A stretch of DNA of 64,000 nt, from the NCBI GenBank assembly GCA_032716605.1, contig CM064492.1:53746084-53810083 (forward strand), in the 5' to 3' direction. Source of the DNA: Paralithodes platypus (lineage: Eukaryota; Arthropoda; Malacostraca; Decapoda; Lithodidae). Below, piece after piece: positions 1 through 11,033 of this stretch. Numbering within the stretch: the stretch's first letter is position 1; each line of letters starts with the position of its first letter. The position numbers and the translations under genes are program-made. The notes beneath the pieces are model-generated. The model was given only the letters and a program-made list of their open reading frames with translations. It made no database searches and was not told the DNA's origin.

Positions 1-64
1 TGTATGTGTGTGTGTAAGAGTGAGATAAGGAGTGGGAATGACAGTTGTGTGTGAGATGAAAGAA

Positions 65-99
<35 letters not shown>

Positions 100-120
100 C
101 AGTAGACAATAGGGTGGAGT
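1..120. repeat. GT- and GA-rich simple sequence
   Basis: Short (GT)n at the window edge and a (GA)n tract at about 71-99. No gene is seen. Confidence 0.85.
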
Positions 121-149
121 GAATTAAGTGGGGTTGAAACCTTTGAAGG

Positions 150-640
150 AGGTGGAGGAGGAGGTGGTAGCTGGTAGGTAGGTAGGTTGGTAGGTAGGTT
201 TAAACGTTGGATGGTAGTTAGGTTGGCTGGCTGGTTTGTTGGTTGATTGGTAAGTAGGTTGGTACGTTGGTTGGTACGTTGGTTGGTAGGTAGGTTGGCT
301 AGTTGGTTGGTAGGTATATAGGGAGCTAGGTAGGTAGTTTGGATGGTAGATGGGGAAGCAGGTAGGATGTTTGATTGGCTGGTAAGCAGGTAGGTTGGTA
401 TGTTGGTAGATAGGTTGAATGATTGGTTGGTAGGTGCGTAAGTTGGTAAGTGAGTATGTATGTGGGTTAGTCGGTAGGTCGGAAGGTATGTTGATGAGTA
501 GGTCGAAAGGTAGGTTGGTTGGTAGGTGGAATGGTAGATTAGTTGGTTGAGTAGAAGGTTGGAGGATTGGTAGGTAGGTAGGTTGGTAGTTATATAGGTA
601 GCTAGGTAGGTTGGTTGGTATATAGGAAGTAGGTACGGTA
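150..640. repeat. Degenerate GGTAGGTTGGTTGGTAG-type minisatellite
   Basis: Irregular tandem GGTAGGTTGGT-like units that grade into the regular 24-bp array to the right. This looks like the diverged edge of that array. The 402-codon minus-strand frame through it is a repeat artefact of THLLPSLP-type units and not a gene. Confidence 0.8.
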
Positions 641-1249
641 GGTAGACTGGGAAGTATATGAGTTGGTAGACTAAAAAGTAAGTAGGTAGACTGGAGTAAG
701 TAGGTTGGTAGACTGAAAAGTAGGTGGGTTAGTAGACTGGGAAGTAGGTGGGTTGGTAGACTGGGAAGTAGGGGGGTTGGTAGACTGGGAAGTAGGAGGG
801 TTGGGAGACTGGGAAGTAGGTGGGTTGGTAGACTGGGAAGTAGGTGGGTTGGTAGACTGGGAATTAGATGGGTTGGTAGACTGGGAAGTAGGTGGGTTGG
901 TAGACTGGGAAGTAGGTGGGTTGGTAGACTGGGAAGCAGGTGGGTTGGTAGACTGGGAAGTAGGTGGGTTGGTAGACTGGGAAGTAGGTGGGTTGGCAGA
1001 CTGGGAAATAGGTGAGTTGGTAGACTGGGAAGTAGGTGGGTTGGTAGACTGGGAAGTAGGTTGGTTGGTAGACTGGGAAGTAGGTGGGTTGGTAGACTGG
1101 GAAGTAGGTGGGTTGATAGACTGGGAAGTAGGTGGGTTGGTAGACTGGGAAGTAGGTGGGTTGGTAGACTGAGAAGTAGGGGGGTTGGTAGACTGGGAAG
1201 TAGGTGGGTTGGTAGACTGGGAAGTAGGTGGGTTGATAGACTGGGAAGT
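641..1249. repeat. 24-bp minisatellite, left half
   Basis: About 25 near-identical 24-bp units containing GGTAGACTGGGAAGTAGGTG. Because 24 is a multiple of three, several frames stay open (DWEVGGLV-like octapeptides on plus, NPPTSQST on minus). These are spurious. The same array resumes at 3855, so LINE copy 1 interrupts what was one array. Confidence 0.95.
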
Positions 1250-3854
1250 ACAAAGGAGTACAAAGGAGTACAAAGGAAATCAAGCAACAACAGATCTAGT
1301 GACCCTTCTAGGTTGCTTGTCCTCCAAAACACTGAGGATCAAGTGTCCAAACAGTGGTTTAGAGTGGGTAAGGGAACATTGGAAAGGGAATTACTGCCCT
1401 GGAACTAATGTCCGTGGCAGGATTAGGAAGTTAGTAGGGGACAGATGGGTTAGTAACTGAGGGGGGGATAAAATAAAGTTATTCATTTACAAACGCAGTC
1501 AGTCGCGGGTTTGATGCGAGATATTTGTCTAGGCGGAGTTTAAATGAATCAACGGTGATGCAGTCTATAACGTTTCGGGGAAGCCCATTCCACAAGTTGA
1601 CAACTCGATTGAAGAAGAAATTCTTAGATTCGTGTGAGTTAAAAGATTTACCAATAATTTTGCAACCGTTTCCCCGCGTGTAATTAGATTGGTCGATAGT
1701 GAAGTACTTACTACAGTTCATATTGTCGATGCCTTTGAACACTTGAATTAAGTCACCTCTTAATCTGCGCTGGGTTAAAGGAAATAGGTTTAATTCTCTA
1801 AGACGCTCTTCGTATGGTTTGTTCTTTAGGCTAGGTATCATTTTGGTAACTCTACGTTGAACTCGTTCTAGCTTGTTTATATCTTTTTGGTAATAAGGGC
1901 ACCAGGATTGAACGCAGTATTCCAGAAGAGGGCGGACTAATGAATTGTAAAGGGTTAGGATAACTTCTTTGGATTTATGCTCAAATGACCTGCCTATAAA
2001 GCCAATTATTTTGTTTGCCTTCTTAACAACTTCTGAACATTGTTGACTCGGTTTTAGGTTACTCGATATTGTTACTCCCAGATCGGTTTCTCTGTTTACA
2101 TTCTTAAGCTGAGTGCCATTCATCGAATAGTTTGCTTTCTCATTTAGGTATCCGATATGTAGTACTTTACATTTATCCGCATTGAAACTCATTTGCCAAA
2201 TTTGGGCCCAACATGACAATTTATCTAGATTGTGTTGCATATCGTCAACTTGTTCTTTTGAGAGTACGCTATTTGCAATTTTTGTATCGTCAGCAAATTT
2301 TGAGATTGTACAGGTGAGACCCTCATCTATGTCGTTGATGTAAATTAGAAAGAGAATTGGTCCTAGTACCGATCCCTGGGGTACCCCGCTACTTACATTG
2401 GTCCATTTTGATGCCTTACCGTTTATGACTACTCTTTGCTTTCTGTCGCTGAGCCAATTTTCTATCCATTTCAACACACCGTCTTGTATTCCATGCGCTT
2501 TTAGTTTTAGCAGTAAACGTTTGTGGGGAACTTTGTCAAAGGCCTTTTGAAAATCAAGGTATATAATGTCTACAGCTTTACTCTCTTCGTAGAGGTTGAG
2601 GATATCGTGGAAGAAGTCTAAGAGGTTTGTTAAACAGGAACGTTTTTTACGAAAGCCGTGTTGAGTATCTTTAAGTATGTTATTTTCCTCTAATTGATTT
2701 ACGAGTCTGTCTCTTATGACCGTTTCTTGACCGTTTCTAGCATTTTACATACAACTGAGGTTAAGCTAATTGGACGATAGTTACTGGGTAGGGATTTGCT
2801 GCCTTTTTTTGAATATCGGTGTTACGTTGGCTAGCTTCCACTGATCGGGCATAGTTCCAGACTGCAAGGATTTATTGAATAGTAATGTCAGTGGTTTAGA
2901 GAGCTCATCCTTAGCTTCCTTTAGAACTCTAGGCGAGATTGTATCAGGTCCTGGCGTTTTATTTACCTTGAGTTTATCTAAACAATTCAATACTTCTCTC
3001 TCTGTAACGGTGATATTGCTTAGAACATCTGAATTATCAATCTGAATCGGCGATGGTGTAGGGATATCACTGAGGTCTTCTGTTGTAAAAACTGATGCAA
3101 AGAAGGTATTGAGGGCATTACTCATTTGTTCTTCGTCTTTGGTGTATTCTCCATTTTCATCGACTAACGGTCCAACAGTTGAAGTAATGACTTTTTTCTT
3201 TCTGATATAACTATAGAATTCTTTCGGGTTTGTTTTACTTTGATTCGCAATATGTAACTCTAAGGTCTTTTTACTTTGCTTAATTAACTTTTTGGCTTTG
3301 CGTCGTAGCTCTACAAATTTCAGCCGTTCTTCGTCATTTTGTGAGGATTTTAATCTATCATTAGCAATTTTTTTAGCAAGCAGGCAGTTTGAAATATCTT
3401 TATTCCACCATTTGGGCTTATTATTATGGCCTGGACGCCGAGTTTTCGATGGTATGGAGTCTTGCACTGCTTTTAGGTAAGTGGCTTCGAATAACTTCCA
3501 AGATGTATTTATGTCGTTATTGTGAATTAAAAAGCTCCAGTCAGTTTCTTTAAACATAGCTCTAAGTTTATGGAAGTTTGCTTTCTTGAAATTAGGGACT
3601 TTTTCGATGCTACTATTTGGTTCGTTACTAGTAAACTTTAAAGTGAAAGTTATCGTACGATGGTCGCTGTTACTGAATTCATCACCAATATTCAAATTCT
3701 CAATTAATTCTTCTTTTGTTGCAAGTACAATGTCAAGAACGTTATTACCACGGGTCGGCGTTCCAACAAATTGATAAAGCGAACTCTCTTGCAAGTTCGT
3801 ATACAAGTCATGTCCGGAGTGTGAAGTAAGAGTATCGCCCCACTTGGTCACAGG
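1250..3854 (-). mobile_element. CR1-like LINE copy 1, 5'-truncated, inside 24-bp minisatellite
   Basis: A minus-strand non-LTR retrotransposon. Its 3' end (low coordinates) carries three ACAAAGGAGT-type decamers, followed inward by a ~225-bp 3' UTR and the RT reading frame. Its 5' end is cut inside the endonuclease domain. Both flanks are the same 24-bp minisatellite, so it inserted into an existing array. The junctions share short bases with the array: TAC at the 3' end and GGTA at the 5' end. Sequence is nearly identical to copies 2 and 4-8, so insertion is recent. The clade is judged by protein motifs only. Confidence 0.93.
1479..3851 (-). pseudogene. LINE endonuclease C-terminus and reverse transcriptase, frameshifted
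   Basis: Two frames cover the protein. 3851-2781 encodes the endonuclease end (GDFN region lost; SDHRTITFTLKF retained), the linker and the RT start (NKTPGPDTISPRVLKE). 2477-1479 encodes the RT core with [10 protein letters not shown] and the catalytic FADDTKIA, then the CR1-type C-terminus (LGVTISSNL, QSWCPYYQ, LRLDKYLASNPRL) and the stop. One extra T in the T-run near 2807 shifts the frame. An 11-bp tandem duplication at 2717-2738 shifts it again. It reverse-transcribed its own RNA at the target when intact; this copy cannot make a full protein. Confidence 0.92.
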
Positions 3855-4465
3855 TAGACTGAGAAGTAGGTGGGTTGGTAGACTGGGAAGTAGGTGGGTT
3901 GGTAGACTGGGAAGTAGGTGGGTTGGTAGACTGGGAAGTAGGTGGGTTGGTAGACTGGGAAGTAGGTTGGTTGGCAGACTGGGAAATAGGTGAGTTGGTA
4001 GACTGGGAAGTAGGTGGGTTGGTAGACTGGGAAGTAGGTTGGTTGGTAAACTGGGAAGTAGGTGAGTTGGTAGACTGGGAAGTAGGTGGGTTGATAGACT
4101 GGGAAGTAGGTGGGTTGGTAGACTGGGAAGTAGGTGGGTTGGTAGACTGAGAAGTAGGTGGATTGGTAGACTGGGAAGTAGGTGGGTTGGTAGACTGGGA
4201 AGTAGGTGGGTTGATAGACTGGGAAGTAGGTGGGTTGGTAGACTGAGAAGTAGGTGGGTTGGTAGACTGGGAAGTAGGTGGGTTGGTAGACTGGGAAGTA
4301 GGTGGGTTGGTAGACTGGGAAGTAGGTTGGTTGGTAGACTGGGAAGTAGGGGGGTTGGTAGACTGGGAAGTAGGTGGGTTGGTAGACTGGGATGTATACA
4401 GGTTGGTTGGTAGACTGGGAATTAGGGGGGTTGGTAGACTGGGAAGTAGGGGGGTTGGTAGAAGT
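3855..4465. repeat. 24-bp minisatellite, right half
   Basis: Continuation of the 641-1249 array beyond LINE copy 1, about 25 units with the same consensus and the same variants (for example a TTGATAGAC variant on both sides). Open frames here are spurious. Confidence 0.95.
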
Positions 4466-4498
4466 ACAGATGGCATGTTATGTGGTGTGGTAAGCTAA

Positions 4499-4714
4499 AA
4501 CACACACACACACTCTTTCTTTCTTTCTCTCACACACACACACGCACTCTTTCTTTCTTTCTCTCACACATACACTCATTCACTCTAACACTCACTTACT
4601 CTCATTTACTCTAACACTAACTATAACTCTCTCTCTCTCTCTCTCACCCCTCCCCCTCCTACTCCTCCTCTCTCCCTCCCTCACAATCGATAACTTTCTC
4701 TCAGCCCCGCCCCC

Positions 4715-4761
<47 letters not shown>

Positions 4762-4805
4762 ACTCTCACTCACTCACTCTCACTCTCTCTCTCTCTCTCA
4801 CTCAA
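4499..4805. repeat. CA- and CT-rich low-complexity DNA
   Basis: Runs of (CA)n, CTTT repeats and (CT)n, the longest at about 4717-4755. No coding signal. Confidence 0.9.
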
Positions 4806-4926
4806 AACCACCAATCAACCACTAGGGTCTCTATTTTATAACCAAACATAACTTCAATGCAATCCTTGTATTGTGTAGCTTGATTTCATCTGACATTGTA
4901 AAGATCTTTGGTACAGATCATCTGAC

Positions 4927-5010
4927 TATTTCTAGAAGCTTTCGGTGACATCATCAGAATATATTATACAGTATATATATTGATGATGTCAACGAGAACT
5001 TCTTGAAATA
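4927..5010. repeat. Imperfect inverted repeat (foldback)
   Basis: Arms 4927-4956 and 4981-5010 pair at about 25 of 30 positions (GGTGACATCATCA against TGATGATGTCAACG) around an AT-rich 24-nt loop. It may be a tiny palindromic MITE. The surrounding 4806-5235 shows nothing else. Confidence 0.6.
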
Positions 5011-5235
5011 TTCAGAAGTACAGTTAGAATGGTCTACACATACTTGAGTGTTCCTTATAAACTTATATTATTATATTGTACGTAGGCTTATTAGTTATTA
5101 AAGGTTTAATAAGGAACTTTTGAACTTGATTTTTGCTGAATATTCCAAAGAAATCCAAGTGTCTATAAATCTATCTAAGAATCAAGAGAATACTTGACTT
5201 GAATTACATTACTGTATTTATCAAGACGAAAATGT

Positions 5236-5400
5236 GTGACAAAATGAAGTTGGTACAGAGGTGGACAAGGCTTTTAGTTTATGTCTTCGTGGTGCAATGC
5301 ATATGTGTGTTGATTTTCGGTGTGAGCATCCTAGGTTCGAATCCCCGGACTGCCACATGTGTTTGTTAATTTCATTAATCGAGTTTAGGAGTAAAGTTGA
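5236..5400 (+). mobile_element. Possible tRNA-derived SINE fragment
   Basis: GGTTCGAATCCCC at 5334-5346 matches a pol III B box, followed by CGGACTGCC. A weak A-box-like stretch (TCGTGGTGCAATGC) precedes it at the right spacing. No cloverleaf with good stems is visible, so it is a tRNA-related relic rather than a gene. Confidence 0.45.
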
Positions 5401-5436
5401 TTGGTGGAGAGAACATAATAATTTGGTGATTTTTGT

Positions 5437-6003
5437 CACCAGCAATAATGACATAACGGGGGGATGGGCCGGTTTTGTCACCAGCAATAGTGACATAACG
5501 GGGGGATGGGCCGGTTTTGTCACCAGCAATAATGACATAACGGGGGGATGAGCCGGTTTTGTCACCAGCAATAATGACATAACGGGGGATGGGCCGGTTT
5601 TGTCACCAGCAATAATAACATAACGGGGGATGGGCCGGTTTAGTCACCAGCAATAATGACATAACGGGGGATGGGCCGGTTTTGTCACCAGCAATAATGA
5701 CATAACGGGGGATGGGCCGGTTTTGTCACCAGCAATAATGACATAACGGGGGATGGGCCGGTTTTGTCACCAGCAATAATGACATAACGGGGGAGGGGCC
5801 GGTTTAGTCACCAGCAATAATGACATAACGGGGGGATGGGCCGGTTTTGTCACCAGCAATAATGACATAACGGGGGATGGGCCGGTTTAGTCACTAGCAA
5901 TAATGACATAACGGGGGATGGGCCGGTTTAGTCACTAGCAATAATGACATAAGGGGGGATGGGCCGGTTTTGTCACCAGCAATAATGACATAAGGGGGGA
6001 TGG
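5437..6003. repeat. 42-bp minisatellite built on a MITE-A end
   Basis: About 13-14 units of 41-42 bp (CACCAGCAATAATGACATAA followed by CGGGGGGATGGGCCGGTTTTGT). The second half of each unit matches the terminal sequence of MITE-A. The last unit runs directly into a MITE-A body at 5993-6010 without a break, so the array appears to have been amplified from a MITE junction. Confidence 0.93.
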
Positions 6004-6350
6004 GCCGGTTTTCTGGACCACTTTCTCCCTCATGTTTAGCCCCATTAGTTTTCATATGTTAGGATGTTTGCCCCATTCGTTAGTCGATTTTAAGACCTTT
6101 CGCCCCATTTCTTTATCAATATTTAGACCTTTCGTGCTATTTAGGTGTAAAAAAAAATCCCTGGCGAACGATAGTGAGTCTGTAATGTTGGAAGAATCGG
6201 CCTTCGGCCGGTACATTTTTCTACTGAAAAATGTACAAATTAATCTAGAAGGGGGATCTAATGGATTCTTTTTTTTTTTTAATTTGATGGAGGTCTAGGG
6301 AGGAAACTAGAAAAATAATGAATACATTCAAAAATCGGCCAAAAAGTAAA
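5993..6350 (+). mobile_element. MITE-A, copy next to the 42-bp array
   Basis: Non-autonomous element sharing GGGGGGATGGGCCGGTTTTC, CTCCCTCATGTTTAGCCCC, the TCGGCCTTCGGCCGG core and the ATTTTTCTACTGAAAAATGT hairpin with many other copies here. It is nearly identical to the copy at 61757. The right end is diverged. The 88-aa plus frame within it is not a gene. Confidence 0.85.
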
Positions 6351-6363
6351 CCAGCGATCCAGT

Positions 6364-6690
6364 CTAACCCCCTTGAGGATTATGGCGCGTTTTGATTGTT
6401 TATTCTGGTTATTATTATATTATTTGACTTAGAATAGGAAGGGTATATGGAAATCATTGGTTTAATTGAGGTAGTCTTTACCCTTATGATTTACACAGCT
6501 CCTTCATAAGCTGTATAGAATATCGAGATGCAACATTGCGGTGAAGAAAGAGAGATTGCTGAGAATCAATTAGTGGACTGTGTCTAGAAGTTCTTCCTAA
6601 TCTGAATACAATCGTCTAATAACAGCCAGAAAACTAAAAGAGAAATGTGTTATCGTATCTTCTGAGTGTTTAATACCGGTACATGGTGAG
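6364..6690. mobile_element. MITE-B (foldback) copy, expanded
   Basis: Left arm begins TAACCCCCTTGAGGATTATG and contains TTCTGGTTATTATTA. The right arm has the complement (CGTCTAATAACAGCCAG) near 6615. The two arms are separated by more sequence than in other copies. Confidence 0.7.
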
Positions 6691-6761
6691 ACTGTCTCAA
6701 AATGCTTCGTAGAGACTCCCAGGGGTGGTACAAAATAAAGTGTACGTCGTCTTTAGTTATA

Positions 6762-6762
<1 letters not shown>

Positions 6763-6822
<60 letters not shown>
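6763..6822 (+). repeat. (GA)n microsatellite
   Basis: About 30 uninterrupted GA units, facing a (CT)n tract at 6901. The ER-repeat and LS-repeat frames through both are artefacts. Confidence 0.98.
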
Positions 6823-6823
<1 letters not shown>

Positions 6824-6825
<2 letters not shown>

Positions 6826-6897
6826 AAAATATACCACCTACTCGCCTCTAGACCTATCCTTTCCCTCCACTGCTCCCTCTCATCTGATTTACCGAGA

Positions 6898-6977
<80 letters not shown>

Positions 6978-7165
6978 TGATGGATATTGGATTAATTTAT
7001 TAGTGGCCTCTTCATCATTGACGATATGCCTTAAAGGCTTAAACAATAATGGCACTCTTTGATCTCATGCGTCAGCTGTTCGAAACACCCGCCCCAGAGT
7101 AATGAAGTGACCTACATCGTAAGCGTACGCTCATTCACTTACGAAATCGTCCTTATGAAGTGTAC
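6824..7165 (+). mobile_element. rep-R dispersed repeat, copy 1
   Basis: Shares TACCACCTACTCGCCTCTAG, the stretch around TCATCATTGACGATATGCC, GTTCGAAACACCCGCCCCAG and CTACATCGTAAGCGTACGC with copies at 28066 (plus) and 36573-36995 (minus). It contains a (CT)n tract at 6901-6974. A short sequence (GTCTTTAGTTATATATGG) occurs both at 6750 and 7165, next to two separate (GA)n tracts, so part is locally duplicated. Nature unknown; possibly the terminal repeat of the DIRS-like element. Confidence 0.8.
6901..6974 (+). repeat. (CT)n microsatellite
   Basis: About 37 CT units. With the (GA)n at 6763-6822 it forms an inverted pair 78 bp apart. Confidence 0.98.
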
Positions 7166-7185
7166 GACGTCTTTAGTTATATATG

Positions 7186-7188
<3 letters not shown>

Positions 7189-7275
<87 letters not shown>
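7189..7275 (+). repeat. (GA)n microsatellite
   Basis: More than 40 GA units preceding the 30-bp array. Confidence 0.98.
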
Positions 7276-7277
<2 letters not shown>

Positions 7278-7279
7278 CC

Positions 7280-8290
7280 TACTAGCTTACCAATCACAAC
7301 TTAGGCTCACTACAACCCACCAATCACAAATTAAGGTTTCTACAATCCATCAATCACAACCTACTTTATCTACAATCCACCAATCACAACCTACAGTTTT
7401 TAAAATCTACCAATCACAACCTACTGCCTCTACAATCCACCAATCATAACCTACAGTCTCTATAATCTACCAATCACAACCTACATTCTCTACAATCCAC
7501 CAATCACAACCTAATGCCTCTACAATCCATCAATCACAACCTACCGTATCTACAACCCACCAATCACAACCTAGTCTCTACAATTCACCAATCACAACCT
7601 AGTCTCTACAATTCACCAAGCACAACCTAGAGCCTCTACAACCCACCAATCACAACCTAGAGCCTCTACAGCCCACCAATCACAACCTACACCCTCTACA
7701 GCCCACCAATCACAACCTACACCCTCTACAGCCCACCAATCACTACCTACAGCCTCTACAACCCACCAATCACAACCTCATGTTTCTACAACTCCTCAAT
7801 CATAACCTGTTGTGTCTACAACCCACCAATCACAACCCACTGTCTCTACAATCTACTAATCACAATCTACAGCCTCAACAATCTACCAATCACAACCTAC
7901 AGTTCGACAATCTACCTAGCACAACCTACAGTCTAAAAACACACCAATCACAACCTAGTCTCCACAATCTACCAATCACAACCTTCTGTTTCTAATCCAC
8001 CAATCACAACTTGAACTCTCGTTATTTTACCAATCGTAACACAATCTCAAATCAGATGTATGTATTGTTCCTATCCTAATATATTATTTGTACTGGGTCT
8101 CTACAGTCTACCAATCACAACCTATCATCTATGTACTTAATATGTACTACAATCCACCAATCACAACTCAGCACTTCAGCCCGTTTACTCTAGAGCCACT
8201 GCAATCCACCAATCACTACTCGGCACTCTAGTCTCTGCTTACTCAAGGGGCCAGTACAATACACCAATCACAACTCGCCGCTCCCACACC
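7280..8290. repeat. 30-bp minisatellite (CCAATCACAACCTAC)
   Basis: About 28 units with CACCAATCACAACCTAC followed by a variable (C/A)NTCTCTACAA. Period is mostly 30 bp, some units 27 bp. Units become degenerate and more widely spaced after 8040. No coding content. Confidence 0.92.
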
Positions 8291-8654
8291 GCCCGAAACT
8301 GGGACACAGTCACCCAGGACCGGGCTGACATTTCTCTCAGTGTGCCGCCAGCCGTGGAGTAGGGAGGGTGTTGCTGCCGCACACTGGCTGGCGAAAGATA
8401 AAAGACAAGAATGCTGATAGGGGGGTTACTTTAAAGATATATTACTCTTTTTCAGTCGGTTTCCATTCACACCAAGTCCCGCTAAACACACACTGAGGCC
8501 AAGGGTAGCATTCTTTATTTATTATGTATTACGGATCGATGACAGATACCTCGCCTGTAAGACTTCTCGACTGTGATTCACAGGATGGCATAAAACACCT
8601 AGATTGGGAGGGGATTAGGACAGATACAATTATACACTGTAGAAATAGAGAGGC
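8291..8654. other. Unannotated unique stretch
   Basis: No gene, tandem repeat or recognised element seen between the 30-bp array and MITE-B. Confidence 0.6.
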
Positions 8655-8880
8655 ATAGTAAACCCCTTGAGGATTACGATGCATTTTGGCAGTTTAGTAT
8701 CGCTATCATTAAACGATTATATAGTTATGGAAGGAATTATGGGGTCAGAGGGATGTTTCAGATAATTTGTACCCTTTTGACTGCTAGAGGGCCTTCCAAA
8801 ACTGAATAAAATCATCTCATAATAGTCAGAATAACCTGTTAAAATACGTCATAATCCTTAAGGGGTAAAGATAAAAATAT
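8655..8880. mobile_element. MITE-B (foldback) copy
   Basis: Left arm AACCCCTTGAGGATTACGAT and right arm CGTCATAATCCTTAAGGGG are inverted complements. Each arm holds the conserved ATTAGACGATT-type motif (here ATTAAACGATT and ATCTCATAATAG). About 225 bp. Confidence 0.8.
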
Positions 8881-8982
8881 AACTATCTTGGATATGTTGA
8901 GAATGGTTTATCATTGATTAATGGGTACCGGTATTCATTTATATTTATATTTGGGTTATCGCTACCATTATACCCGATATAA

Positions 8983-9240
8983 GTTAAACCCCATTTGACC
9001 TGAGGGAGGTCTTTTTGGGCTTCTTCTGTTTAGCCCCATTAGCTTCGAGATTTAAACACATTTCACCCCATTAGTTTGGCGATAGAAAGACGCTTCACCC
9101 CATTCAAGTGTCAAAGATAAGGACAGGATTAGCCCGAAATGAAAACACTATATAGATGCAAAGTAAAAATAGCAGGGGTGGAATCTATGAGATGTAATAA
9201 TGAACTACTCCGGCCAATGACGATTTCAAGGACCGGCAGA
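8983..9240 (+). mobile_element. MITE-C fragment
   Basis: Begins AACCCCATTTGACCTGAGG and continues with TTTAGCCCCATTAGC and CACCCCATTAGTTTGGCGAT, as in the 11658 copy. The right half has diverged. Confidence 0.65.
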
Positions 9241-9448
9241 TATTATTATTATTATTATATTTATTTACCTATCTCTATTTATTTATTTATTTTAACTATA
9301 TTATGTTTTATTGTATTTTTGTTTTGTTTAGCTCAAGAAGGCATTATCTGAAGGCCATGGAGAAACGTTGGAGTTACACTGACTTATTTTGCTGGCATTT
9401 TTTTTTTTTTCTGAAATTTTGGTCTTGCCGTTTTCTGAAATATTGTTA

Positions 9449-9600
9449 ACCCTTTGGGTACGAAGACTCCTATCGTTTTATTGAGGCTAACACGAGACGG
9501 TTTTGTTTTCAGTTTGAGGCGGATTTATAGGATTCAAAGAGTTCATTTGAGACAGTCTGCAACCATTCATTCATTAAGCTGAATAAAGGCGCCCAGAGAG
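9449..9600. mobile_element. MITE-B-like relic
   Basis: TTAACCCTTTGGGTACGAAG start followed by AT-rich sequence with a weak ATTTATAGGATT-type arm. Only the terminus is convincing. Confidence 0.4.
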
Positions 9601-9681
9601 AGAGAGAGAGAGTAAAATAAGTGAAGAAAGGGATTAACTAAAAGAGAAATAAAAGTCACTGTTGGTAATTAAAACTGTGTG

Positions 9682-9685
<4 letters not shown>

Positions 9686-9741
<56 letters not shown>
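9686..9741 (+). repeat. (GA)n microsatellite
   Basis: About 28 GA units. Shorter (GA)n tracts lie at 9596 and 9902. The 73-aa minus frame over it is an artefact. Confidence 0.97.
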
Positions 9742-9745
<4 letters not shown>

Positions 9746-9939
9746 GGAGGGGAGGGGGGTGAGTGTGTGAGTTAAGAATAATGTTTAGTGTCTCAAAGAC
9801 CTTTGCGACCCATTCCAGGGAGATGCTGTTGATGAAGAAACAGGGATTGTATAGTGCAGTACTCTCATTGGGGATACCCATACTGCACAAACCTTATGAT
9901 CCAGAGAGAGAGAGAGAGAGAGAATGAGTGTGTGTTTTT

Positions 9940-10065
9940 ATCCTCTCAGCCGGACTCCATGTTTTAATCCACTACACCACGGCGTGACAAAGGATACTTA
10001 ACCTTTTCCTATTTACATTATTGAATACTTATCCTGACTGTCGCTAGTCTGAGTCCGGCTGGGAG
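9940..10065. mobile_element. tRNA-related SINE fragments, inverted pair
   Basis: On the minus strand (about 9990-9945) CCGTGGTGTAGTGGATTA resembles a pol III A box and is followed by GGAGTCCGGCTGAGAGG. On the plus strand (10033-10065) GTCTGAGTCCGGCTGGGAG resembles the B-box half. They look like two truncated head-to-head copies of one SINE. Confidence 0.4.
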
Positions 10066-10269
10066 TATAAACAAAAATGTAGTAGCTTAGGTCTATTTGG
10101 GAGATATATTTGATAGTAATGACTCTCGTGTTTGGCTGGGTGAGAATTAAATAAAATCACTATAACCCGAGTTTTGTGGGGATACTTGTAAAAACCCTGC
10201 ATGGTATCCTGAAATATGGATCCTACGACTTATGTAAGAATTGAAATACATTCTCCAAGTAGGATTTTC

Positions 10270-10345
10270 CTTATAGTGGATATTTGCATGGACACTCCAC
10301 CTGACTGTCGGTGGTTCGAGTCCGGCTAGTAGCATTGAAGACAAA
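10270..10345 (+). mobile_element. tRNA-related SINE fragment
   Basis: TAGTGGATATTTGCATGG (A-box-like) is followed about 30 nt later by GGTGGTTCGAGTCCGGC (B-box-like), continuing to TAGTAGCA. Same family as the 9940-10065 fragments. Confidence 0.45.
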
Positions 10346-10351
10346 ATAATA

Positions 10352-10356
<5 letters not shown>

Positions 10357-10400
<44 letters not shown>
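10357..10400. repeat. (TA)n microsatellite
   Basis: About 22 TA units. Confidence 0.97.
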
Positions 10401-10404
<4 letters not shown>

Positions 10405-10796
10405 GCGACGCATACATTTGAATCTGTATCGAAAAAAACGAGGCAATACATTAATTTAATACATCCAAAATGCTTCAAAACTTGAATTTAAAGATTCAAA
10501 GATTCACATTGGTGTACCGAAATTAATTATCCCGTCTGTACTTATATGCTTGCGTACTGTACAGTTGCCCAGATAAATATGGTTCCACTCTGTGATCTTT
10601 ATGTATGAAAAGATAAATAGTATGAATGAATCAGACGTGTTGTTAGTTATGCAGTTGTTAATTTGTATGATCCATTAACAGTTGTATATCAAGTTATTCT
10701 TGTAAGTCAACCACACTATTTGTTACTGCCATAAAGAAAATTAATGAATGTGTACGAATCCATATGGGCAACTTTACGTTAAAGGAATAGGATACT

Positions 10797-10832
10797 ACTA
10801 CGACTACTACTATTACTATAACTACTACTACC

Positions 10833-10865
<33 letters not shown>

Positions 10866-10895
10866 TAATAATAATAATAAAATAATAATAATAAT
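10797..10895. repeat. (TAA)n / (CTA)n microsatellite
   Basis: Trinucleotide run with a CTA-rich start and TAA-rich body. 10401-10796 shows nothing recognisable. Confidence 0.95.
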
Positions 10896-11033
10896 ACAAA
10901 TAATAACCAGTAATAATTATGAAAAGTAATATAAGACAAAGATAAATATTAGGAATGAAATAAAGAATATAAAATCTAGACCAGACAATTAAACAAGGAT
11001 AACCATAATTACAGTGAAATATGAAAGCGTTTG

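Noticed and set aside
124..1332. 402-aa minus-strand frame with THLLPSLP repeats
   Set aside because: It is the translation of a 24-bp/GGTAGG minisatellite and ends inside a LINE 3' tail. Several frames on both strands are equally open.
5437..6003. Regular 42-bp repeats as a possible CRISPR array
   Set aside because: No variable spacers; the unit contains a MITE end.
7280..8290. 30-bp spaced repeats resembling a CRISPR array
   Set aside because: The whole unit is conserved, with no unique spacers, and the sequence context is eukaryotic. It is a minisatellite.
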